From Enoplosus armatus (taxonomy: Eukaryota > Chordata > Actinopteri > Centrarchiformes > Enoplosidae), in contig NC_092196.1 in assembly GCF_043641665.1 (NCBI RefSeq), forward strand, positions 11,917,192 through 11,981,191: 64,000 nt of DNA, read 5' to 3'. The notes below the pieces were generated by a model. It saw nothing but the letters and a program-made list of their open reading frames with translations. It did not search any database and was not told where the DNA came from. Position numbers and translations under genes: made by a program. Each line of letters begins with the position of its first letter. The first letter of the stretch is position 1. Positions 53,340 through 64,000 of the stretch are shown here, piece by piece.

Positions 53340-56300
53340 TAAATGTATCCTCCATGCACAGCAGAAAATAGCATAACTGTGGGGAGGGAGAGGAGTGGGG
53401 GGAGGCTGATATAAAGACATAAAAGTAGAGGGTTGAGACGGAGGAGGTGATGAATGAACAAAACAGGACTGGAGTTATCATAGTGTGACCAAAGAGTGAA
53501 ACAATTTAATAAAAACAAAGGAACGAATATCGTGAGCAAGATAAGGAGGAAGACATGAAGAGAGAGAGACAAGAAGGTAGGTCTGAAAGATGGATGGAGC
53601 AATCATGAAAGAGATTAAACGACAGCAGACAGAGATGAAGAGAGAGAGAGAGGGGGGGGGTCTCTCCCCGGTTCAACCACCACATATTTTCCCTCGTAAG
53701 GGATATAATTTACACAAACCCACTAAAAAGGTCAGGAGCAGAGCACATGGTGCCAACTCTATCTCAGCAGCCAGCACATTTTTTTCTTCCTCTTTCTGTC
53801 CGTCTCTCTTTGGTTCTGTCCCAGTCTCTGTCGGTCTGTCTCTCTTTCTGTCTGTCTAACCATCCCATCCTTTCCATCTATTTTTATGGGACTTACTCCA
53901 GTCACTGTGGATTTTAGCTTGGGAGATGTGTTCGTGTGTGTTATTCAAAGACCTTGTGTCTTTTAACAATCTTGGTTTTTGCAGCGTGTGGTTGGCAGGC
54001 AGTGGTGTTCCACTGCAGTTTCAACGTCTCGCATCCCCATCTTTATTATGGTCAAAACACAGAGAGAGGAAGGGAAGAAAAATGTGTATAACAATAAAGG
54101 TGGAATGGACATGGCATTGCATATACTATAGACTGTGGAAAGGAAGGGTTTAAGACATAATGGCTTTCTGTTACAGAGAAAACAGGAAACTTCAAAAGAA
54201 GTGGTCGTTGAATCGTTGCAGAGTGTCTGAAACCACCTACACCTACATCTTTCCAATGTTAGAATTGGGGTGGGCTGCGTCTGACAATTTTTATAACCTT
54301 GTGAAACCAACAATCTATCAAGCAAACGTCATGCAGCAATTAACCATGTGGTGAACCATGAGGTGAGAAACTAGTCAGGGTTTGAACTTCTCTCTCAATC
54401 TCTATTTTTTCATTCTTCACACGACTACTTCATGTGTACAACTGAGTGAAATACGTTTGAAATACTTTACACATGGTCAGATGACTACGTATTACTACAA
54501 AGTATTAGTTTGTTTGAAGCACCCCCCGGGCTTTGGACTACTTGACACATGTGAGCGGTACAGGGTAACAGTGGAGGAAAGAGTGGCTTTATAAAAGTCC
54601 AGATCATCAGCGTTCTCCATCATGGCAAAATCACTCAGATATCACTTGCACAAAAGTATAAAATTTCACATCAGGCATCATTTGCCACATTGTGAAACAT
54701 CCTGCTAATGTTATCTCCAGTCAGACTCTGGCAGCAACAGGAAAGTTGCCATCTCTTGTGAGAAAGACAACCACAGCACTCAAAGATAAAAATGCTTTGT
54801 AAAAATAACCTTTTCTCTGAGAAAGGAGTGAAAAATAAAAACCTGGAGAGCAACACTGTCCCAGAGAAGACATTGTGCAGTCATGACCTCTTCCTCTAAC
54901 ACTCAACAGAGCAGCAGAGTGTCATTTCCGAAGGCCAGTAGGTTGGACGGCGTCAGATGTTCAGCACTCACTTCAAAGTGTACAGACATCTGTTGACAAA
55001 AGACTGGTGTTGAACGAGGAGAAAAGCTTAGAAGCCAAGAATGACTGAATTTGCTGTATGTGTTTATGCGCGTGTGTTAGTTTGCACAGACTGCCAGCTC
55101 ACAGCTGTGAGTCCCCACAGTTTCACAGTAGCAGTGGACCATGAATGGACCATGATGGCCAGGATGTGTGGAGAACAGTTAAGAATAATACCGGCCACTT
55201 TGCCAGTGCACGTGTGTATGAATTTCTATCGCCACTCGTCCATCAAGCTTGTGTTTTTTTCAGTCCAGTGCTAATGAAAGGTTTGCTCCCTAAAACGCCA
55301 CCCAGGCAGGTCAGAGTGAAAGACCCAGCAGCTCCCCAGCTTTGTCCCTTTGGCCTCTAAGGAACAAGTGGTCCTTCAAATATTTTCCTGCAGCCGGGCC
55401 TCCTTCTTTCTCCAGGCTGGTCTTTTGGTCAAACTTGTTTGTCTAAGGTGCTTTGTGAAGGAGCTGCTCTTTCACCCTCACTCCAAGACCCAATCCACAC
55501 AGCTGGCATTTAAAGAAACCCACTGGAAAGGAAAAACAGCAGGATACAGTAAACATGTAGGCACAAAACTGAGTGGGCACATCAGCTTTACAATGTCTTG
55601 TTTTTCAGTGACAAAACTAGTTCCTGGCTCGGAAGGGAAATAGGAACTAAAAGAAGAGAGCTGATATAGTTTCTAATAGAAGGCTAAATTAGTTATTATC
55701 CTGGCCTGAAGGCCCTAAAAGCAACTCAATTAAAAATGAAAACAAAGAAAGAAATAAAAAACAAATAAGTGGAATTTATACTGTTTGTTTTAAAGTGTAC
55801 CATCTTGTTAAAGTATCACCTATGTGGCGCCTGAACGCATGGCTGAAGAATGACATGGATGATTAAGTCTATGTCACTCCACCTGTCAAATCCTGCTGAG
55901 TGATGATGAATACTGTTTGGTGATGGTCTGCGTGTGCTGAAAAAGCTCAAAGAAATGGCAGATCCGTTCAGGCATGTATGTGTGTATGACAGCGTGGCAT
56001 GTACTATGAGAATGTGTGTGTGCGATTAACCTATCCAGCTTGCTGGTAGGAATGCAGCCCTCCAGCTCATGGTTGGGCAGCTGTGTGAGAGACACCTGTG
56101 CCCCACACACACACAAGCATGCAAAGTGCATTGGGAGAGTGCCCCTATGTTGGGGTTAATGGCATTGCAAAATCTCTCATGCCCTGTGTCCCCAAACACA
56201 TATCAATGGATAATGGACCAGGACAGGAACCACATTCAGGAGACTTTCGCAATGGGAGCAATGGGTAAGAAAATCCACAGACTATGGGAGACAGCACACC

Positions 56301-57875
56301 ACAGCAAACCACCCCTTCACAGGTCTGTTTGTGTGCACCAGTGATTGCAGCAGAAACAACACTGGCAGGTCCATTTTCACAATTGAATTTAACGGCTGCT
56401 AATTGGAAATGGTAGATTAACATGCTAAATGAGTCTTGTAGTGTATTACGGGTGCCTTAAACAGTTTCTCTAATTCAGCAATCATGATGAAGTCTGCTGT
56501 CTCCATCATCATTTGTGATCAGAGGAAAACGTACAAGACAAAAGACGGCAAAGGCACAATAGAGGGCTTACACTCCCAACTCTTGCAAGACTCTACCTCC
56601 CGCTTGTCCCCAACCCCCCCCGAGCCTTGCACAAAGCTTTCATACAATAGCTGACTGACTAATTGACCTTGCTGAAATAATGTCAGCTGGCTTCAAACAG
56701 AGGACATTCAGTTGATGTTTGAGCAGGAAAGTCCACAGAGGTTTCTTCGAGAGCACACCAACTAAAGACCAACTGGTGTTCCCCCTGAGGGTCCTCCACC
56801 TTTTCTTCTCTTCTCCCACTCTAACTTGCTTTGCACAATGGGAAAATTATTTCCTGGCCACCACCTCCTCAACTCTCCCACCAATTACATTTTGATGAGT
56901 TTTTTTTTAATCTGCTTAGGCCAAGTGCACTTTGCACAGACGCATACGCAACCTTGGGCAGAAAAACAGGGAGGCCACGCAGGTGCAGAGCTGCTTTTGT
57001 TGTCATAACATTTCCATAGAGACCAGAGAAATCTGACAGGCAGTGATGCTGTTCAGTCCTTTTCCTGCTATTTTCCTTTCTGTTGTCACATGCTATTAAG
57101 CAACATGTGCACATACACACATGAACACACATCTAGTACATATAAGTACAGTACACCAACCTGCGTGTCTCATGCTCTGGTGCATCAACACAATTGAAAC
57201 ACAGTGAGGCATTAAAGCATCCAGTCATATGACCAGTTATGCAGTGTAAACACTCCCATACACTCACACACAGACGGTGAGCAGCAGCATGCCTCAGCAC
57301 TTTACCCATTAAACTAAGCGTGGCATATTACTCCTGCCTCACTGACACTGACATGTTTCCACAGTGTGTGCAGACAAATAGGGCCCACATGGGAAGTGAC
57401 ATCAGCCAGGAGCACATGTGGCCCACCTGCCATCGACCAATCAGGGAGCCTCTTTGATAAAGAATCTCCTTCTGTTTTCTCGAGTTTCCTTTTAAGACAG
57501 AAAGTCTGCCAATGACGGACCCAGGATCGCTGGTTTCTATCATGGAAACACGATCATAAAAGAGAATACAATGAGCAGACAATCCACCTAGCCAGTTCTC
57601 TCTATTAAACGATAGGAAAAGTCTGCTCACTCAAACTCACTTTTAAAAAGAAGGAAAGCTGGGCTGGATTTGCTATTGTGCCAGATGTGGATGAGTGCTG
57701 TGCTGATGTTACGCAGACCATTTACACATGAAAAAAGCCATTGGCTGAGATATTAAGAGATTATCTTTGGCATTACTATTGGCTGAATTGGATTTGAAAT
57801 AAAACGATGACTATGGTGTTCAGGTGCCAGTACTAAACATAATGGGATAATTGGCTGCCCAAATGTACACTTGCA
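53340..57875. other. Non-coding DNA, nothing recognised
   Basis: Pyrimidine-rich 53780-53870, otherwise ordinary intronic-looking DNA. The scattered short frames do not resemble proteins and lack paired splice sites. Confidence 0.5.
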
Positions 57876-57879
57876 TTGG

Positions 57880-58710
57880 AGTCTACAGTTGTTTCTTAAT
57901 ATGCGGAACAACAAATCCATCACGAGGCTGAAAAATCACAATTAGGTGCGTCGAAATCAACTGTTTGGTACATTTTAGGAATCAAGAATGCACAAATAAC
58001 CTGGTAGACTATGGACGACCAGTGTAGTGGATAACAACAGATGAATAATTGTAATGGTGAAAAGATCCTTTACAACTGTCCAGCCAGTTACACTCTCCAG
58101 GATGTCAGTGCAGATGTGACAAAAACTATAATCAAGAGAGGACTTCATAACCTCTGAGGGTTTAGCACGAGATGCAAGTTGAGTCTCAAGAATAGGAAGG
58201 GCAGGTTACAGTTTGAACAAGTACAGTCAGAAATCTATAGAGTTCTGGGGAGATGAGACAAAACATGTACAGTAGCAGAGCAATGGGAAGATTATAGCGT
58301 GGAAGAAAAAGGGAACATCTCATGGTCCAAGAAATACCACCTCATCTGTCAGACATTGGGGAGGTGGCATTCTGCCTTAGTCACTTCTGACAGCAGTAGC
58401 AAGATAAATGCTGACTTGTCCAGAAACATCAAGCCTGCTAAACTCTTTGGACAATACATCATCATGCAGTAGAACAATGATCTTAATGCCAATACGAATA
58501 AATTTTTAGGGCCAATTGTGCTTCAGTTATGTTTGGCCCACTAAAATTGAAGGAGTAAGTATAAAAGGGGCCACAACATCCACACAGTCCATCTGATGTG
58601 GATATAAATTACTTCAAATTAAAGCTGAAAGTCAGTACTTTATTCATTGTTTTGACTCAAATCTGCTAGAGTACAGAGCCAACACCACATAAAATGTGTT
58701 GAATTCTTAT
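57880..58710 (+). pseudogene. Decayed Tc1-type transposase and element 3' region
   Basis: Pieces of a Tc1-family transposase can be read in order on the plus strand, broken by stops and frameshifts. They are a CGxxxSTVWYIL-like stretch near 57950, VKRSFTTV (about 58056), KTIIKRGLH, SLKNRKGRLQFE (about 58192), and WKKKGTSHGPRNTTSSVRH with a following GGG (58300-58375). These match the DNA-binding half and the start of the catalytic half (KNRKARLxFA, GTAH..K.TT.SVKHGGG). Much of the later catalytic part is missing or scrambled. The downstream text (tttggcccactaaaattga, gtataaaag, caaattaaagctgaaagt, tagagccaa) matches the 3' untranslated end typical of fish Tc1 elements. Element ends and terminal repeats were not defined. 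It is not functional. Confidence 0.85.
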
Positions 58711-58714
58711 GGAT

Positions 58715-61700
58715 TGCATTGGAGGCTTCAGCCACTTTTGATCAAATGGACTTCCATGTTGACAAATCAGTAGAGGTTAGAACTACCACAAGTTTTATCT
58801 CGGTTTTATCTTGGACAGTGTAATTTAAGAGGGTCGCTCAATCTCCGTTTCTCCCGTTTGTCCGTACATATGAATTATGTCGACATGAGCAGCTCCTGCT
58901 TGTCTGTGTGCAGCAATATCACAGTCTCTCTATCACTCCCTTTGTAGCTTCATTATTATTTGTAAGGCTACGAGGTGTGCACTGACATGCTGCCAATCTG
59001 CAGCAGTCCCAGAGGCAGCAGTGGAGGCCAGGCTGCAGGACGGAGGTGGGTGGGGTGCAGGGCAGAGGAAACCATCTACTAATGGGAAACACACTTCTCT
59101 CCATCGTTCAAATTCAGGCATGTTATTTGCCAATAACATGCCTGAATTTGCTCACACATATAATGTACTTGAGGAAAAAAATCAAGACTAATTTAGTGGA
59201 AGATGTTTACATGATTTACATTTGTGATAAACAATTGTCATTCAACAGCAGCTGGGACCAGTCATGTGATCGATGCAGTCACGCTTGAGTATACTTGAGT
59301 GTGATGGTGGCCGTCAAAACCCGCTCTTACAGCACAACTGTGTTGTTAGCTGGCGGCTAACAGTTGCTTGTAAGCTTGTGAAATCCCAATTATTACGTTA
59401 CTTCTCCCAGCTAGTTCTCCCCTGCCAAGATAGAGCCAGTCGCCTCCCGCTCTCTCCTGTCCTTCTAAAGGTCAGGTTACAAACAAACATCCTCATGGAT
59501 ACTTGGAAAGAAAAAAAACATCTGCACTTTAGTTGTCCTATAGTTGTCCTCAAATCCTCTCCACTTCACTCGAGCATCTCATACATGCAACACTTTTTTA
59601 CTGATCTGAATGAATCACATGGGTTACATTTTCAGGTTGGAAAATCTGAAATTCCAGATTAATCCGGAAAAATCGAATCTCTGCAAATTGGTCTCTCTAC
59701 CACAGCAGAGAGAGGTGGCAGGCATCCAGAAGCGAGGCGTGATTTAAAAACGGGAGCTGTGCCGCTCCACGGTTCCTGATTCTCGTGAAAAGGAACAATC
59801 ATGAGTCTTATAAAACACACGCATATGTTGAAGGAGAGTTGGGGAGGAAGAAGAGGGGGGAATATAAGAAAGATGGAGAATGGAGAAATGGAGATACTGG
59901 AATGCTCAGAAAACAGTAGAGATATTGAGGATAATTATATAACAAATGGGGCACTAAGGCAACCTTGTGGATTTTCACACAAGCTGCTCCTAGTTTGGAA
60001 GATCTCCTTGAACCTGCCATTGCGGCTCCCCCAGAAATAGTATACCCGTGCATTGATGCTTAATAGCAGTGTGTTTATTCATCTCCTAGCATTGCATCCA
60101 TGTATTGTGAATAATGGCCTGTGCTGTTTCCACTTTAGCCCTGCATCGTCTGCCAACGCAGCCTTTTTCACATCTCTATCAAAACGCAGGGAGAAAAGTG
60201 CTGAAATGGACTTGGGATGGCCCAAAGTAGTGTGAAGTCTTTTGGTAGGGCAAAGATCCCAAATGTTATTGCCAGTGCATTTTTAATAAAGGGAAAAAAA
60301 GACACTTTTCCAGATGTTGGAGAAAAGCAATATCTGCAGCTGCTAGTGCAACTCCACTGCTGTTTTTGTAAAGGATGGAAAGTGAAGTCCGACACTGTTT
60401 CAAACTCCAAAACGGAGACAGATTAGAGTGAGGTTCCAGAAAAAGCCATCCAGTTTTGAGTCATTTGTGAAATTACCTTAACAGCATTAAGACTTTCTCA
60501 ACTGCCACGTAATACAGAGCAGCTTCCCTTGACAAATCATCTCCAGTTTAGTCTGCATGAAATTATAATCCAAACCATAAAAGAAAATAAAGGTGAATGG
60601 AAGAAGAGAAGGGGGAGGTAGGAAGGAAGGAGGTAGCTGAAGGTGGGAGGGAGAGATTTTTTCCTTCTGTGGCGAGTACACACAAAAGGGTCCCTTCTGA
60701 TCCCTGGAGTGCTGAGCACATACCTGCGGGATGAAATCAAAACCCTCTGTGAATTATATTAAATATCCCCTGCCAAACGCTCCGCATACTTCCATGTGTT
60801 TTTACCAGTTCTGAAAGGCTCCATTAGGCTTTGCTCTAAAAAAAAACACTTTTAATCAGAATTCCAGACACCAGCACCTTCAAAAACTCAGCTCCCTCCT
60901 TACATTTCATCTGTGCAGGATGGAGAGAAAGTGGGGAGACAGATGGTAACAGACAGAAGGTCTAATAGGTGGCCGGATAAGAATAAAGAAAAGATTCACT
61001 GTAGGATAACGGCTGTATTTTTGACAGGTTAGTAGGGCCCAGGAATAATAGGAAATTTGCTCTGTTGATCACAGGGCATGACAGAGGAACAGAGAACTTC
61101 AATGAGGTGTTATGCAGTAAAAGAAGGTTGGGATTGCCATATAAGCCTCCATGAAAAGTCCATAAAAGCTCTCAGAGAGACGATATAAGAGGGGATTTCA
61201 GAGCTCCCTCCTCCTTTTTTCATCCTCTCTTCCTGATCAAACTCCCCCTCCACTGAATCACAAACTGAAACCCCAAATGACTAACAGATTCCAGACACCA
61301 TGTTTCAACTGTCAGAACGCAGAGTTCAGGTTCTTTGACAGAGCGTGTGCGGTCACATCTTTACCCTATACCCTCCCCCAAGGCCATCCCAGAGAGGGGA
61401 TGCAGCAGCTGAACAGTCAACTTCACCCTGAGGATCAACTGTATATTGTAGTCTTGCCTTTCCTTCTACCTTAAACATGAATTTCTGAGCTGGACCCAAA
61501 CAACAAAGCTCCATTTGCTCCTAGAAAGTGAACTCTGAGGAAAGAGCAAGGTCAAACTATCGTTCAAACATTCTGTGGCATTTTAAATTTTTTTTTTTGG
61601 TCTGGTTTGGTTAGCGGTGCTGCAGCTGCACCTAATCCCCACAGGAAAGCCTTCATCTGGGACTGATTTTCGAGTGCCTGGGCTGGGGTGGGAGAAAGGG

Positions 61701-64000
61701 GGGACTGTTCTGTTGAAGGCTGGTTCCCTTCTGGGGCACAGGCCTCTTCTCAATCCATCTGATTAAAGGGAGTTTGGCTCAATTACACCCAATGACTGGG
61801 CCCTGCTCCCAGGCACGACCCTGGTAGGAAAACACACAGAAATAGATGGTGGACAGTCAATAGAGGGTGCGAGTACAGGCATCACACCTGGGTCACTCCC
61901 ACTGCGCACACCGCAAAACCTCTCTGTCTCTCGGGGAACAGCGCAGTCTGCCAGAAGTGCTTGCCTCAGAGGGCGAGTTCTTTGTGTAACCCATGACTGG
62001 GTTGAGAAAACACTGGGGTCGGCTCTCCAGGGACAGGCTTACGTCCCTTCCAATCGGCCAGGGTGGATAAAGAAAAGACGGAGCATCAGAGGTGCGGCAT
62101 GATGAGGAGTAATAGAAGATGCATGTGTGTATAGGCCGACATGTGTCCACTTGTATTTGTTCACGTGCTTGAGGAGAGGAGCGGATCATTGATAGTGACT
62201 GAGGACAATTACAGGGGTTAAGGCCAGAACTTTCTCGGAGGTTACAGATTGGTCATGCTGAATCCTAAGCAACTGACCCTCGGAGAACTCACGGTCAGCT
62301 TTATGACATGAGTACAAGCTACTATAGAGGCACACATCATCAAGACTTTGCTGTGTTAACTCTGAGTGTGGTGAATCAGCATGTGTAGCTGCTAAAGTGG
62401 GGGAGTATGGATAATTATCATAACGTCTCAAGCATTTACACGGAAAGCTGGTTGCAATCGTGCCCAGTTGTAAAGTTCACTGATTGCAGCTGGTTTAGAG
62501 GCCCAATTAAACTCATTATTATAATTCAGGTTTATTGAGGGAAGAGTATGAGGGAGAGAGCGGTACACAGAGATCCACGCTGTTCTCCAATGTCCAGATC
62601 TGCAGCTTTTATGGAAAACGGGCATGCAGTAATAGCTACCTCTGCTCAGTTAAAAACACCCCTCTCAGACTCATCACCCTCCGTCCCTCAATTTTTCGGT
62701 CTCCATTTCAACCCCAACCAAAAAATAAACATTTCCCCTCCATTATTCTCCATCCAAATTATATTCCGCCCACAACCCCATTTTACTGGCTCATGCTCCC
62801 GGGCCTCTTCATGTAGTGACACTCCAAAGAAAACAGTCCTACTGAATGTTGTGGACGAGCACAACTAACCTGATACAAGCCAGCTCGCTGCTCCGATTAC
62901 ACCCCATGTTTACCACGGCCCTTCTAATTAAAAACAGACAAGAAAAAAAGAACAAATCCATCTTTATATGCACCTCAGGCCTAAAATGACAGGGAGGAAA
63001 TGGCCCATTATGGATGTTTGACTTTGAGCTTCCTCAGCTGCTCATATACAATGGTACGGTTCAATCTATCAAGTGTAGAGAAAAACGGAGACAAGGTCTC
63101 ATTTTGATTATTGCATTTTGTCTTTTTCATAGCTGCTTCGTCATACACAAGACACATGCACTGAGGCAATGCTGAACTAAAACAAAATTATCCACAGAAA
63201 ACCCACCATGATAACAAATTAGATACAAAGAATTAAAACTCTGAAGGACAAAGTGAACTTGAGGACAGCCTGATGATGAAGAGAACAAGCTGAATGACGG
63301 CAAATTATGGTGCCTTTGCCTTTGAAACTACACTACACAGTGAGATACTGAATAGTGGCTCGTATGAGTGGAAGGAGGCCCAGACACAAGCCTCTATCCC
63401 CCAGCTGCAATATAAAACACTGATAAAAAAAAGATACACCAAGAGTGAGTAAACAGCAATAACGAACATTTTGACCTTGCCCGTACCTAAAAACAGGTCA
63501 GTAATTTCTGTTATCAGCGCTTGCTGATTGCAGACTACGTCTAGGAGCTATTTAACTTCATAAAGTGGCCAGCACTTAGATGGATATGACCAAATATGAA
63601 GTAGTGATATATTATACCCCTTCCCCTCACTTCTGGAGCCTCGGCCTGTAACAGCAGCTTGGGTCAAAAGCCCAGATGGGACCTTGGTCAAAGAGAAGGG
63701 AAAGAAGCTAGGAGGAGGTGGTTGAAGGATAAAAAAGGCAATGTGGAGAGAGGGATGAGATGATATTTAAAAGCTGTTCATAAAGGGTCCCTTGCAGAGC
63801 TTTCTAACACAAGCCAAGATTCAAAAATGCACTTATTTTGTGCAGACTAAAAAGAGTTTGACGGAAATGGAAAAAAATGACTAATGTTGCTGTACCAACA
63901 TCTAATATAGCTGTCCTACTTGAAAAATAGTAACACTAATGTTATGTATTTTGAGAAATAACTGATTTAGTTCAGGCTCAACAGAGACAATGAGGGGGGA
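58715..64000. other. Non-coding DNA, no exon recognised
   Basis: Contains a 19-bp perfect hairpin at 59109-59150 and some moderately complex stretches (for example 61600-61830 and 62160-62540) that look less repetitive than their surroundings. No coro7 or other exon could be identified. Confidence 0.45.
59109..59150. repeat. Perfect 19-bp inverted repeat with 4-nt loop
   Basis: caaattcaggcatgttatt (59109-59127), loop tgcc, then the exact complement aataacatgcctgaatttg (59132-59150). There are no mismatches. Confidence 0.97.

Overview
This is vertebrate nuclear DNA, almost certainly from a ray-finned fish and probably percomorph-like. Coding sequence is sparse and split by GT-AG introns. Dinucleotide microsatellites and homopolymer runs are very frequent. 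There is a decayed Tc1-type transposon, and several interspersed repeats match families I know from teleost genomes. Nothing prokaryotic is present (no operons, CRISPR arrays or phage genes).

Two genes are recognisable. On the minus strand, 139-708 holds three consecutive exons of coro7 (coronin-7), which encode the end of its first WD40 propeller. Their splice phases join exactly. On the plus strand, 41056-43137 is a complete single-exon coding sequence for vasorin (vasn): signal peptide, LRR-NT, about ten leucine-rich repeats, LRR-CT, EGF, fibronectin-III, transmembrane segment and short tail. In mammals VASN lies inside a CORO7 intron on the opposite strand. The arrangement here looks the same, so most of the window is probably one very large coro7 intron with vasn nested in it. 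I could not find the coro7 exons for the N-terminal ~270 residues; they probably lie beyond 64000.

Layout: 1-708 coro7 exons; 709-20400 intronic DNA with interspersed repeats and microsatellites; 20480-21620 a CpG-rich stretch that is the best candidate for the vasn promoter and non-coding first exon; 21630-41048 intronic, with a possible vasn 5'UTR exon at 28161-28222 and a fold-back MITE-like element at 30394-30700; 41049-43900 the vasn coding exon and 3'UTR; 43905-64000 intronic or intergenic DNA with an odd GC-rich island (52885-53335) and a dead Tc1-like transposase (57880-58710).

The two genes are linked by position, not by pathway. Vasorin is a membrane glycoprotein that traps TGF-beta, and coronin-7 is a Golgi trafficking protein. 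No new multi-gene system is visible. The most interesting leads are the nested-gene architecture with its possible bidirectional promoter, unassigned spliced exons near 15.8, 19.2 and 28.2 kb, the fold-back element, and the GC-rich island.
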